Positions 48,941 through 60,083 of a stretch of 64,000 bases of DNA are shown here, one piece after another. Location: positions 12,214,001 through 12,278,000 of the forward strand of contig OW051495.1 of assembly GCA_932521035.1 (NCBI GenBank), read 5' to 3'. Positions within the stretch are counted from its first letter, which is position 1, and every line of letters begins with the position of its first letter. Source of the stretch: Oscheius dolichura. Taxonomy: Eukaryota > Nematoda > Chromadorea > Rhabditida > Rhabditidae. Under the pieces are notes generated by a model. The model searched no databases. It was not told where the DNA came from and worked only from the letters and a program-made list of their open reading frames with translations. Position numbers and translations under genes: made by a program.

Positions 48941-49029
48941 GTGATTTTTTCGTGTGATTTACATATCTGTATATCTTTATTGTTTGCTTTAGTAATTTTT
49001 CTTTGGTTCAGGTAGATATTCTAGTCAAC

Positions 49030-49694
49030 ATGCTAGATATGCAAAAGAGAATAAATGGTGTCAATGATAACAAGCGCTATATGGAAGGCCGCATTGCTGT
49101 TCGAGAAAAACTATTAGCGCAAGGTATAATTTTTCTTGCTATTGCTGATTAGATTCTTTTTGCAGAAGTAAAGGATCTAGAAAATAATCTAAAAAACCAG
49201 ACTCAGTGTAACGTTTCCTTCCCTAACTCTCGAGAGTTGCACGAGATAGATCTAGCCGTCACTCCTCAGGAAGGCATGTACAGAAATGGTGTCTTCAAAT
49301 TCCACATTACTGTTCCACTAGAGTATAACATGGAGGTTGGCCGTTTTGCTCTTCGTGATTATACTAATTTTAAGCCGCCTCAAGTAAAGTGCCTAACAAA
49401 AGTGTGGCATCCCAATATCACGGAAGATGGCCAGATTTGTTTATCCTTGCTTCGAAAGAACGGGTCGGATCAGTTTGGATGGATGCCCACTAGAAACATT
49501 ACAGAGGTACTTTCTTTTCTCTATATAACACAAATAGAATCAATTAGTAGGTCGTCCATGGGTTGGCATCTCTCTTTACGGACCTCATTGACTTCGAAGA
49601 TGCTCTCAATAACGAAGCTGCTCAACAGTGGTCAAAAAATAAGGAAGCATTTGCCGCCAGTGTTCGTGAATATATCAATCGCAATAAGCGCTAA
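49030..49694 (+). CDS. ubc-12: NEDD8-conjugating E2 enzyme, UBC-12 type
   Basis: Transfers NEDD8 from the E1 to cullins, switching on cullin-RING ligases. Exons 49030-49123, 49166-49506 and 49551-49694 give 192 residues. The catalytic site reads HPNITEDGQICLSLL, with the active Cys in QICLSL; further family marks are GWMPTRN and, across the last intron, VVHGLASLFTDLIDFEDALN, QQWSKNKEAF and REYINRNKR. The N-terminal helix (MLDMQKRINGVNDNKRYME) is in the place where NEDD8 E2s bind the E1. A TCTTTGGTTCAG acceptor lies about 15 nt before ATG. Confidence 0.93.
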
Positions 49695-50340
49695 TTGTAC
49701 TGTAAATACGGTTGTTAGGTAAATTCGTCCCTTTTTTACGTAACTTTTTATTTTTCGCGTTTTTCTGGAGGGTTTGGTGTCAAAATGATCCTCTCCTAAT
49801 TCTCCAGAACCGTATTTGGTTTTCGATAGGAGTTTCCCATGATCGTAACTCGCTACAGGCTTTTTTTTCGACATTTCTTGACAAGAGATGATGTGGGGAC
49901 TCACCATTTCATAGGCTTCATACTCTTAAAGACTCATAAACGGTTAAAAACCAATACTGTTCCTTTTTTAAACTCAAATTCACTTGACAGCAAAGAAAAA
50001 TACGTTATTTTGGCTGTGTAGCAGTGACGGTAAGAGTTGCGCTTCCGTTTTTCAAATAGAACGTATTCAACTTGCCGGTGCCATCCTTTTATTGAAGCGG
50101 TGAGGGCGCGTGCGGGCACGGCTCTGATTCATGTTTCATCAGCCTTTCAAAATGTGAGCTGCATGGGTAAAGAGCCAAAAACGTGACTATTAATCCATGA
50201 CATAGAGAATCAAATGAGAAAGAAACAAGAAACAAGGAAAGAACAATTTCTAGACGGAATTTATTAAATAAAACAAAACAATAAGTGACCGTCTTCACAC
50301 TCATTCTCCTTTTCTCCAATGAAATAGGAGAGTCGACAGA
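49695..50340. other. Intergenic, convergent 3' ends
   Basis: Between the stops of ubc-12 (+) and the first F-box-like gene (-). AT-rich, no gene seen. Confidence 0.5.
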
Positions 50341-53300
50341 CTACGGCTTGGCCAGTGCCGTGTCCAGTTTCCAGCAGCCATGAGCCAGATCATCATCATA
50401 ATCCTCCGGGTAGCTGTCCTCCTCGCCGTCGCTGTCATCCTCGATCGGATTTCTGCCGGCTGTACGGCGAAGACGATGAAATTGACGCTGATATTTGTAG
50501 AATGTCTTTGTTTGTCCGAAGAGAATCGTCGCTGTTCCATCTTCTTTCCGATAGACTTTCATTGTAAACGAGCCATTCCGCGGTGTCATCTCTTCCAGCC
50601 AAAAATAGCCAACACGATCCGAATAATACTCTTCAATACCCGCATGGAAACCGGAATAAACAACTTGCAAACTGAAAATATGGGGCAAATTGGGAGAGAA
50701 AAGAAAAACTGACTATTTGTGATTGTGTGGCAGATCCACGTAGGCATGAAATTCACACGGATCTTTACCAATGACGAAATTCTCAAAAGCATGGCCAAGT
50801 TCCTTGTCCGGAGGCGATCCATAGATACCAATACGGTTATTCAGGGGCAAGAGCGTCGGTATAGAGAACAGCTTACGAGGATAGGCAATGCACACCTCGT
50901 CCAGCTGAAAAATAAGACGATTACGGTAGATTACAGTAGGAGAATGCTTTGAAAGGGCGGCAGATTTGGGCGCACTGTATTTTTGGGACCCATTACCGTA
51001 TCCTGCGACCAGTGTTTCCAGGGTAAAAAAGCACATAACATTTCCTTTAGCGATTACTGTAATCCCCTACCTCCCGGACGGCCTTGACACTGCTCCACAG
51101 TTCCGTCATCAGTTGAGCATCTGCTCCCGATAAGAAGCTGTGAACAGCGGGTTTAATTGAGTGGAACCAAACACGAAACGTATTCACTTTCAGCTTCTAA
51201 AAATGGTTACTTTGATAAATAGAAAGAATGAGACTTCGAAGAAACGGTCAGGCTCATGCAGATTCGTAGGCTTGTAACCATTGAACTGGACAAAATAGAT
51301 GACTTTGAGACGATTGGCATGCTGGCGGATCGGCGGGATTCGCTCCAGGGCTAGGTCAGTCATGGCAGAGTTCATCTAAAGGTTCAATTAAAGTGGTTGA
51401 ACAGAATTTGTAAGATGAACTACCGTATCCCCAAAGAGTACAGGCGCCAAACGGGTGAAATGGGGTATCCTGGGGAGATTTTCCCGATTTATTAGGGTCC
51501 TTTCTTGTGGATATAGTGGTCTTTAGTATTCGAACAATTGGGAACTTACCCCCATGCTCAATTCCAGCGTATCGAAGACAAACGGCCGCTTGAGGCACTT
51601 GGGTTGGAGGACGAAGAGGCCTCGAGGCTGCTTCTTGCAATTGCCAAAAGCACTCGGCACTATTTTGAATTTTTCGATTCCTTGATGGATTTCCCTGTCG
51701 ACAATCTCCATCCGGACGGTGTAGGGTGCGTAACAGGTGCAAAAGGTGAACATTTTCCAGTGGAGAATGCGACAGGCCAGAGAGAGCTCCACAAAGTCGA
51801 GAGGGTGCAGCTGAAAATGGAAGAATTTGTAGAAACTGGTGCAGTTAAAGGGATACTGTAGTTGCCCATTCATTCCTTCAACTAACCATAGAACAGATCC
51901 GAACGAGGATATCCTTGGGCAGGAGACATAGATTCTTCAGACCATTCGGATTCACCAGATACGTGTCCTTCTTCTTATTGACAAATTCAGCTGGCAGAGT
52001 GTTCGGGTCGTAGTCCCACATGTTCGACGTCTTCTTGTGTCGGTCCTCCTCCGCCTGGCGGCCCAGTCCCCGCCAAAAGGCGACTTTCATCGCCGGCAGA
52101 TCCTGCTCCTTCGTATTGCTCAGCATCCTCGTGGCCAGTTCGGCCTTGTCCACTGCCGGCTCCTCAAAACGGATTTTCTTGCCCCGTCTTCGACGTTTCC
52201 TCAGCTTCGTCGGTTTATTGTTCTGCTTCTTCTTTCCTTTGGTAGCATTTGACGATGGAGAAGGGGCGCCATTCTCGCTGGGCACCGGCGATTTCATGGC
52301 CTCTTGGGTCGTTTTCTTCTTCTTCTTGTTCTTCTTCTTTTTTGTAGAATTGGATAGCAGAGAATCGAGAGCATTTCCATTGAATGTCGACTGATAAAAG
52401 GCATCATCCATTGGCTCGGCAGCCGGCTTGGCGGCGTCTTCCTTCTTTACAGTAACCTTCGATTGAACTGGATATTCTTTGACAGCTTCTTCCGGATCCA
52501 GGTGAGACTCCTTTCCGTGTGATTCCATTTCCATAGGCACATATTGGACGAAATCGCCAGCTCCTCCATTGAACAGTAGGCTAAGGTTGGCATCCTCCTC
52601 CTTTTCGATCGTATCCTTTTCCAGCTGAAGACTCTCTTCGTCGACAACATGATCAATGATTTGTTCCTCCTCAGAATCTCTAAAAAGAGGTAATAAAAGT
52701 ATTGAAATTGTTACAAACTCGAGAGAATTCAAAGAAGGCTCCTCGTCCTCGTCTTCATACGACTCCTCACAGTCGGTAGCACTTCCATCGAGTTCCGAAT
52801 CAGCGTCTTCGCAAGCAGAACAAGGCCTGACGATCCGGTCAGCGACACTGAAAAGTTACGTAAATAAACCACAAATATGCTCCATGTACAGTAAACCAGC
52901 AAGACTGGAAACGATGCGAGTCCGGTTTGCATCAACGTCCGGTTGGTCTGACGCGACTAACGGTTGAAATCACGTTTTGACAAAAACAAAAGCGATACCA
53001 TTTCTCTTTTAACTTTTTGACAAATTCGGTCTATCAAAAATGGCCCAAAATATCGGCAAACTCGCTTTATTTCCAACTGCAATAGGCGCAAGGTTAGACA
53101 ATGAAGTCGGGTACAAACAACGCCACGAATTATCGAACGGCGCCATTTCATGGGCCAAAAACACGGTCTCCTAACTAATGCAAACTCTTTTTTTTTAAAG
53201 TTACGCACCATAAACATCAAGAGCAGTGATACTAGCCTATGAAAGCGCGCTGAAAGAAAAGAAACCAACTTGGTTGATTTGTTGAAGAACCGGCGGATGA

Positions 53301-53364
53301 CAATGACGACGAGATCGGCAACTACAGCAGCTACAGCCATATTTAGAAGAAGCGTCCACATCAT
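50341..53364 (-). CDS. Predicted membrane-anchored F-box-like protein (paralogue A)
   Basis: I do not recognise the family as a whole. Exon 1 from 53364 codes one N-terminal membrane segment (MMWTLLLNMAVAAVVADLVV) then RRFFNK. An acidic region (ESYEDEDEEPS, DSEEEQ) and Lys-rich runs follow, with a conserved RRRRGKKIRFEEPAVD and NMWDYDPNTLPAEF. An F-box-like motif spans an intron: LLPKDILVRICSM joined to LHPLDFVELSLACRI. Next come FCTCYAPYTVRMEI and CLKRPFVFDTLELS, then domains shared with paralogue B and a C-terminus with KTFYKYQRQFHRLRR and an acidic tail. About eight exons. A role in ubiquitin ligase recruitment at a membrane is an inference from the motif only. Confidence 0.72.
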
Positions 53365-53790
53365 GGCGAAGAAGACGAAACAATGACTGTTTTTGGCTGT
53401 GGTCCAGAAGTGACAAGATTAGACTGCTTGCATGATTTGACAAGCAGTTTGACCTGGTTGCAATTTGGTTTTTGACTGGATTTGACTAGAAGGTGGTTAC
53501 TGGCAAATTCAAATTCTGTCCTACGAGGTTTTCACCTTGGCTCTTATTCTCGAGCAATATCCATAATGGTTAAAAATGGATCAAAAAATTGTTTCCCATG
53601 GAATAGGGTATGTTAGCTCAATCTTCTTCTCTTTATGCGGGCTACAGTAAGTGGTTACAGTATCCCTTTACCGTTTGCGCTGCCCCAAAAAACGTATAGA
53701 AACAAATATTTATTCTAGCCAATAAAAATAATAAAACAGTGGCATTTCTGATCTTTTAAACTATGCTCGTTACTAGATATTTGGTGCTGC

Positions 53791-55968
53791 CTACCACCCC
53801 CGCCACCACTTCTTCTTATCCTTTTTCTTGTCCTTCGTCGCTTCCACAGCCGTCTCCATTTTCCAGTACTTGCCGTCGCGATCATCGTCATAATCATCCG
53901 GGTAGTCTTCCTCGTCGCTGTCGTCCTCCGCCGGATCCCTGGCTGCAATTCGACGAAGACGGTGATAGTGGCGCTGATTCTTGAAGAATGTCTTGCTCCT
54001 ACCAAGCAACACTACAGCCTCATCGTCCTTTTTATACACTTTCAGCGTTAATCCATTTTTATATCGGTCAGTTATACAAACCATCCAAAAATGACCATGA
54101 CGTTCAGAATAATATTCATTAGCTCGGCACATGATTTTAAGCCCATAGATAACTCTGAATTTGAGGTTTTCTTCATAAGTACGCGGTAGAAAACTTACGC
54201 AAATGGCAGTCCAATATACGCATGGAATTCCAAACCGCAATCACCACCGTAGAACTCAGCAAGGGTATCAGATATTTGTATCAACCGAGGTTCAACGTAG
54301 ATGCCGAAACGATTCATAAGCTTCAATACGCGATTTGGATCCATGTTGGTGACGCAGGCCTCTTCCATCTGGAAAATGGAGTTTAACGGAGATTCTAGAG
54401 GTTATGGTAGACCCCAAGCCAACAAATTCTCGAACAGACCCTCTTCTTTTTAAGAATTAGGCCATGTTTTTGGAGCTGAACCTCTTGATTTCTAGGTTGG
54501 CCCGCTGTTCTGGACCTGCGCCTCTCCCTCCCTTTCCCTTGGACCGAGATCAGCCCCCAATACCATCACCATCAAGGCTATTCTGTGCAGAAAGATTCAC
54601 CGTGTAAAAATAATCTGCTGATAGCCAAAGTCTCGATAGAAGTAGTGAATCAAATCCAGTCAAAAAGTCATGAGCTCCCGGTATATCAATGTCGAACCAA
54701 AAACGAAATGAATTGACTTTCAGCTCCTGAAAATCATGTTATGTTACAAGAAAAGAAAAAAAGTACATACCTCCATTAAAGTAGCTACAGCAGCGGCATA
54801 AAACCTACCGCCCGGATTCTCCTTGTAGTGGATGAGTTTCACCCGATTGGCGTGCTTTCTCACGGGAAGGACATGTTTCAAGACTTGTTGATACAGTTGA
54901 CTGGGTAACTGGAAAAACAGTAAGTAAATAGAACGCTGCCCCATACCTCAACGCTCAATTCCAGGGTCTCGAAGACGAACGGCCTCTTGAGGCACGTGGG
55001 CTTGAGAACGAACAATCCATCATCTTTTCCCTTCTCACAGTACAACATTTTGGGAGCTGCTTGATATTTTTGTAAGCCCTCTTTCAATTTGTAGCCGATG
55101 ATCTCCATCCGAACCGTGTAGGGAGCGTAGCAGGTACAGAATGTGAACATTCTCCAGTGGAGAAAGCGACAGGTCAGGGAGAGTTCCACAAAGTCCAGAG
55201 GATGAAGCTGGAAGACAAAAATAAGCGGTTGCTGTATTTTTGAGCAGCCGTTATAAAATTCTGCGAAAGTAGTCTATTTTCTGGAAAATACGGCAGTGGC
55301 AAAATTAGGACAAAATTTAGCGTTTCTCAAGAAATCACGGCGTTTTGAAGGTCCAAAGGCCCAGGAGCATTTCCCGCCCTTCAACTGACCATAGAACAGA
55401 TCCGGATGAGAACTTTCTTGGCAAAATGGCAGAAGTTAGCCTTCAACGGATCCACCATATACGATTCCGGCTTCACATCATAAAATTCACGTGGCAGACA
55501 ACGGGGATTGTAGTCCCACAGCGAAGGAACTTCACTCTTGCCCTTCTTCTCGTCATCGTCCGACTCAAATGGATCGAAGTCTTCAAATTTAACAGTTGTG
55601 GGGAGGCCACCACTGCTCTTCTTTTTCCGTTTTTTTAAGATGTCGGCTGCCACGTGGATCTGTCTCATCTGGTCTTCATCCAATCCCGGGCTCTCGAAAC
55701 GAATCTTCTTGCCTTTTCTTCGAGGTTTTCTGATTCCATCGGGGAATTCAACAGTTACTTCTTCCGAAAATAATCCATTTCTGATCATGAATGCCAAAAC
55801 AACGACGGGAATAGCAGCCATCACTGCACCAGCCACAGAAACCCCAACAGGGGATGTTGTCATATTGGGCAGAAGCGTCATCGCGATCATCGTAAACCAG
55901 GCGGCGCATCCAATTAGACCAGCTACAACGTAGAATAGCAGACCAGACGACGGTCGAACCGACCACAT
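53791..55968 (-). CDS. Predicted membrane-anchored F-box-like protein (paralogue B)
   Basis: Tandem paralogue of the gene at 50341-53364. It starts MWSVRPSSGLLFYVVAGLIG and has two hydrophobic segments, then PRRKGKKIRFESPGLDE and LWDYNPRCLPREF in the same order as A. The F-box-like region is VLIRICSM joined to LHPLDFVELSLTCRF, though the leading LPKD of A is changed to FAKK here. FCTCYAPYTVRMEI and CLKRPFVFETLELS are almost identical to A, and the end carries KTFFKNQRHYHRLRR with an acidic run (DSDEEDYPDDYDDD) and a Lys/Trp tail. The first exon is long (55968-55391), whereas A has extra introns. Start chosen by alignment with A; an in-frame upstream Met at 56079 exists. Confidence 0.72.
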
Positions 55969-56165
55969 CGTGGCGAAGAACGAAACGAAATAATTCTGAC
56001 CGAGCGGCGGACAGAAGATGACAAAATTGAACCGCTGACAAGATTTGGACAGGAAGATTACTGTAGAGGTTCTGAACATGCTTCTGCTACTTTCAGGACT
56101 TCGGGTTTTGGGGCCTGTGTTGGCATTCAGAGATTCGCCTAGGCGTTTCCATCAATTTGGGAAAC

Positions 56166-56290
56166 TACAGGAAGGGAGAGAGCAGTGGCAGACGCGATGA
56201 GGCCGAGGGCGAAGAGAGCACGTATCTTGTTGGAGAAATAGAAGGAATGGGGAAGTGTGACTCTGACCGCCAGCTCTCGACTTTTATACC
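56166..56290 (-). pseudogene. Signal-peptide exon relic with a TATA box but no ATG
   Basis: A GGTATAAAAG element (56281-56290, minus) is followed about 55 nt later by KIRALFALGLIASATALSLP, a textbook signal peptide, and then CCT/GTAG, a usable donor. The codon before the K is AAC, not ATG, and no in-frame Met lies close upstream. No downstream exon is seen before paralogue B. It looks like the first exon of a lost small secreted-protein gene. Confidence 0.35.
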
Positions 56291-56647
56291 AGCGATACTG
56301 GTCTCCTGAAGATAATATGACCATAGAGAACCAGTGAAATCATTTGAAAGCAACCAAAACAGTGGGATTTTGGTGGAACCTTTGTTTTGAACCAGGAGGA
56401 TTTGAACATTCTGTTCCCAGAGATTTTGCATATCCGAAAATGTGGTTGGGACATCAAAAACAAGGGCCCGTATAGCCTAAAACTCCCAAGAAACCTGCTA
56501 ATCAGGGAAAATGGAATCCCGAAGCCAAAAAAGACTGGAATTCACGATTCGTGCACCATCCCGTCTAATCCTCTCCTTTTTTCGTTTTTTCTCCCAAGAG
56601 ATCCAGATTTATTAGTGAGTACAATGGCTAACAATGATACTTTTTAT

Positions 56648-57649
56648 TCACAGAGAAGCTTCGTCCATTAGCCCAAGATCAACCAACGCGTGGTGCCAGC
56701 TGTTCGGAGAGAAATCATAGGCCACTGTGAGATTTTCACTTTGATATGAGCAACTTTCTATGAAATCTTGGCTAAAACCGGAATATCACTAGAAATTAAT
56801 AAAAATTGGGGAACCTAGTCAAGTCCCAAAGGTAGCTAAAGCTTCCTCTCAATGCCTGTTCATCCATTTTGAATAGATGAGTATTTTTTGGATCATTCAG
56901 CTCAAACGGGCCAGAGAATTGGTCCTGGATGGATTTGACCGTCTGCATGAAGGAAATTCCATCCGCTGGGTCGTCTTGCTGCAATTTTTCGGGTTTTTCT
57001 CTTTCGGGGTACTTACCGAGTTTGCAACAATTTCCATGAATTTATACATTGTACAGGAGAAAATGTAGTGAAATTTGGCGTCATAGTACCAGAAGAGCGA
57101 CTTCAACTGGAAAAATGGATAGTTTAGCGTCAGAAATGGGAAATTTACCTGAGCGCTGGTCCACGGCTTCAATGTTAGCCTGTCAATTGTATCCGTTGAA
57201 TTATAATCGTGGGTTATTTCCCGGAACAAAAAATTTGCCCATTTTTGGACCCAGACCCTATGCAGGAAATAATCTTTACAACCCGTGGCAGTTGAATTTT
57301 GTTTTTCTTCCAGGGATGCTGTATCGTTCGGCGTCCACGAAGATCCATCCAACGTTGGCTACAAAAAATACTGTAATTCATAGAAAAACGGAGGGTAACT
57401 GACGTCAATTGTGGTATAATTTTCAGCATACACCTCACAGAGAGATGCCACCTCATCGTAATCGGCAGCATTGGAGAAATCTGCAAAAATGGGGGATCAA
57501 ACCGGGGAAAATAGGGGAATACCGGCTGGATCCAGGTCGCTATGACTCCCGAAGATGTACTGTAAAGCCCGGAGATCAACAGTTTGCCATTGTTGATGTG
57601 TCCCGGTAGTAAAGGTGACCACAAGAGTTAGGAAATAGAGAGATAGCAT
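56648..57649 (-). CDS. Secreted protein of an unrecognised four-cysteine family (copy C)
   Basis: Start at 57649 gives a signal peptide (MLSLYFLTLVVTFTTG). Then HQQWQTVDLRALQYIFG, SLCEVYAENY, GCKDYFLHRVWVQKWANF, LKPWTSAQ, LKSLFWYYDAKFHYIFSC, GISFMQTVKSIQDQF and DFIESCSYQS with FSPNSWHHAL before a stop at 56648. Six exons. Four cysteines are shared with copy D at 59062-60054 and the exon plan is the same apart from one extra intron near the N-terminus (57540-57480). It resembles neither TIL nor C6 domains. No function can be assigned; extracellular location is inferred from the signal peptide. Confidence 0.72.
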
Positions 57650-57680
57650 GGGAACAGCCAGTTCCACCACGTTTTGAGTG

Positions 57681-57688
57681 GTTTTATA
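57681..57688 (-). promoter_or_regulatory. TATA box of secreted copy C
   Basis: CCTATAAAACC on the minus strand, about 32 nt before the ATG at 57649, so the leader must be very short. Confidence 0.5.
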
Positions 57689-57960
57689 GGGAGTGTAGGT
57701 AATCGTTCGAGTTTGAAGGTCATTTATGGGATCATCCAGTACAAATTGGTCTCGAATCCATGCGTCATCTGGGAGGGAAGTGGATATACGGGGAATAACA
57801 AGATAGAGCGACAGAGAAGGGCAACAATGATGGTCAAATATTGAACTATGTTTTTGTGGTATAAAAATATGAACAATGGGAGGTATGGATCCTAGGGCTC
57901 GGAGTTATGGTAGATTTCATTAAGTTGATAAGTAGGTTTCGAAAGCTGAACAAGAAATAC

Positions 57961-58290
57961 CGTTTCAAAAGTCGCCTAATTGAATCAGAAGGTTGCTCCG
58001 CATCTTCTACTACAATCCAATGTAGTTTAGGTACATGTGATAATGTGTAGGAAAGTCGAGTCATATCTGCTTTCTGTCCTGGGCGAAAATGTGTTGGCGT
58101 TACAAAATAGATCGTATTTTCTGACATTCTCGATGGCGATATGAGACTTGTCTTGTCTTTTATTCTATAAACGTAATGATTGAAATAAAGCATAAACTTA
58201 CAGCACCTCCAACTGATCTGCCTTTTTCTGCAATCGAACTATATCTCTTTCTTCTTCCAGGAGCAATAACACCAAAAAGTTGATAACAAT
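57961..58290 (-). pseudogene. GT43 beta-1,3-glucuronyltransferase, 5' fragment
   Basis: Family members are Golgi type II enzymes building glycosaminoglycan linkers. An exon (about 58290-58202) codes a membrane segment (IFIVINFLVLLLL) and a stem coil ([16 protein letters not shown]); after a 37-nt intron the exon 58164-57961 reads [28 protein letters not shown] and [11 protein letters not shown], the conserved GT43 donor-binding start. The frame upstream of the membrane segment is stopped; an ATG exists but in a frame shifted by one. No later exon (DxD and acceptor regions) exists before copy C starts at 57649, so most of the catalytic domain is missing. Confidence 0.75.
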
Positions 58291-59061
58291 AAATATTCAT
58301 TTCAGATGTAATACTGCTCCATGGGCGAATGAGGGAAAACGACCAAAAGCTTATACGTGTATTCTAATCAAGACTCCGTTATGACGGAGCCGAGTAGTTT
58401 ATTGAAGTTTAAGAAGAACATGTTCCCTCGGAGTGAAATCGCGGGCAATAAACGTAGGTAGTGATCCCTGGCTGGTAGTGATCAGTGGCTGAAGTATATG
58501 ATTTCAGGACCATTAGGAAAATGCGTTCGTTCCACCCAACTTCAAAATTTTAAGCCACTGTCGGGCTTGCATAGGTCTTGATGAAAGGACTGCTTGTCGT
58601 TGCTTATGAGATAATGGGAAACGATAAGAGGGTGCTAAACGGTTCGATTGTCGGTGTCTCTGGATTGGAGTTACCATGTGATGTAATAAAGAAGGAAGAA
58701 GGTGAATAGAACAGCTTTAGTATATCTTATATCTATTAATTAGAAAATCTTCCAAGAATAGCAACGTGATATATGCACGTTGTCAAATAGAACAGCTGCA
58801 AGACAATTGAAGATGGCTAGGGGCGGATGTTTCTAGGCGTCGCCGGCCTGTAGGCAAAATAAATGACGCCTCTTCCACCATTCGTACGGAAAACCACTAT
58901 TCCATCGGGGTTTTTTTTTCAGTTTTGTTTCAGTTTTGGTTTGCGCCTTGGAAACGAACGCCGCCATTTGTGGTCCAGCTTTACGCCACATTTTTCTTGT
59001 TCCTTACTCAAAAAGAACCCATTCTGTTTAACAAAAACCTTTTATTTCAGTTTTGTGCTCG
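58291..59061. other. Intergenic, no gene seen
   Basis: Lies between the GT43 fragment and the stop of secreted copy D. A short dyad (CAACGTG/CACGTTG) is at about 58762-58782. No coding frame supported. Confidence 0.5.
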
Positions 59062-60054
59062 TTACTTCTTCTTCTTCGCCAGTCCCAGTTCGGTCAAAGC
59101 ATTCTGCCAGCTGTTTGGAGAGAAATCGCTGATGCTGTCACTCTCATAGGTGCACATCTTGATGAAATCCTGGCTGAAATCGACTCAATTTAGTTCTCCC
59201 TTGAATAAATGACAAACCTGAGGAGGTCATAGAAGTAGCTGCCAGTTCCTCTCAACTGTTGTTCTTGTATTTTGAAGAGGAAGCCCTCTTTGGGGTCGTC
59301 GAATCCAAATGTCTCTGGAGCGTATTGATCTTGGATGGATTTGACTGTCTTCATGAATGAAATCCCATGGGACACATCATCTTGCTACAATTTCAGGAAT
59401 AATTTATATGAACAAGGTGACCTACCGCATCAACAACAGCCTCGATGAATTTCAGCATAGTGCAAGAAAAGACATAATGATATTTCGAGTCGATGAACCA
59501 GAAGATGGATTTCAACTGAAATTAGGGAGAGAAATTATATGGTTATCGTACACTGGGTTCTTGGAACCTTTTAACTCTGTTAATCGACGCACCTGAGCAC
59601 TGTGCCACGGTTTCAGAATCAGTTCCTTTGATCCGTCCCCGTAATCAACCGTCAGCTCGTGGAAGAGGAAGTCAGCCCATCTCTGTACCCACTGCCTGTG
59701 GGTGAAGTAGTCTTTACAACCTTGGAATGTCATGTTCATTTTAGCCTGCATTGGATTGGGATCTTGGATAATCCAGCTGGCATCCAGGACGGGCTAAACC
59801 TTTCTTTAATTCATGGTCAAGGAACTCACGTCAATGTCATTGAAGACTTCCGCATAGGCATTACATTGAGCAGCAACATCTTCATATTTTGCTGCCATGG
59901 CGAAATCTAAAGGCGTGAGAATGGAAATATTCCCGAAGATGAGCTTCAGCGCCATTTTGTCCACCGTCTGCCACTGCTGCCGGAATCCAGCTACGGTAGT
60001 CAAGAAGAAGAAGGAGAAGCAGAAGACGACTGTCTGCATTTTGATTTGATCCAT
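59062..60054 (-). CDS. Secreted protein of an unrecognised four-cysteine family (copy D)
   Basis: Exons 60054-59830, 59793-59593, 59515-59426, 59384-59218 and 59173-59062 join in frame to 264 residues. MDQIKMQ precedes a hydrophobic signal core (VVFCFSFFFLTTVAG). Then RQQWQTVDKMALKLIFGN, AQCNAYAEVFNDID, GCKDYFTHRQWVQRWADF, LKPWHSAQ, LKSIFWFIDSKYHYVFSC, GISFMKTVKSIQDQ, and DFIKMCTYESDS with FSPNSWQNAL, ending in a Lys-rich AKKKK. By eye about half the residues match copy C. Family and function unknown. Confidence 0.78.
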
Positions 60055-60075
60055 CGAACCCGTCAACCTCGGGAC

Positions 60076-60083
60076 ATTATATA
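60076..60083 (-). promoter_or_regulatory. TATA box of secreted copy D
   Basis: TATATAAT on the minus strand 22-30 nt before the ATG at 60054. Confidence 0.45.
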
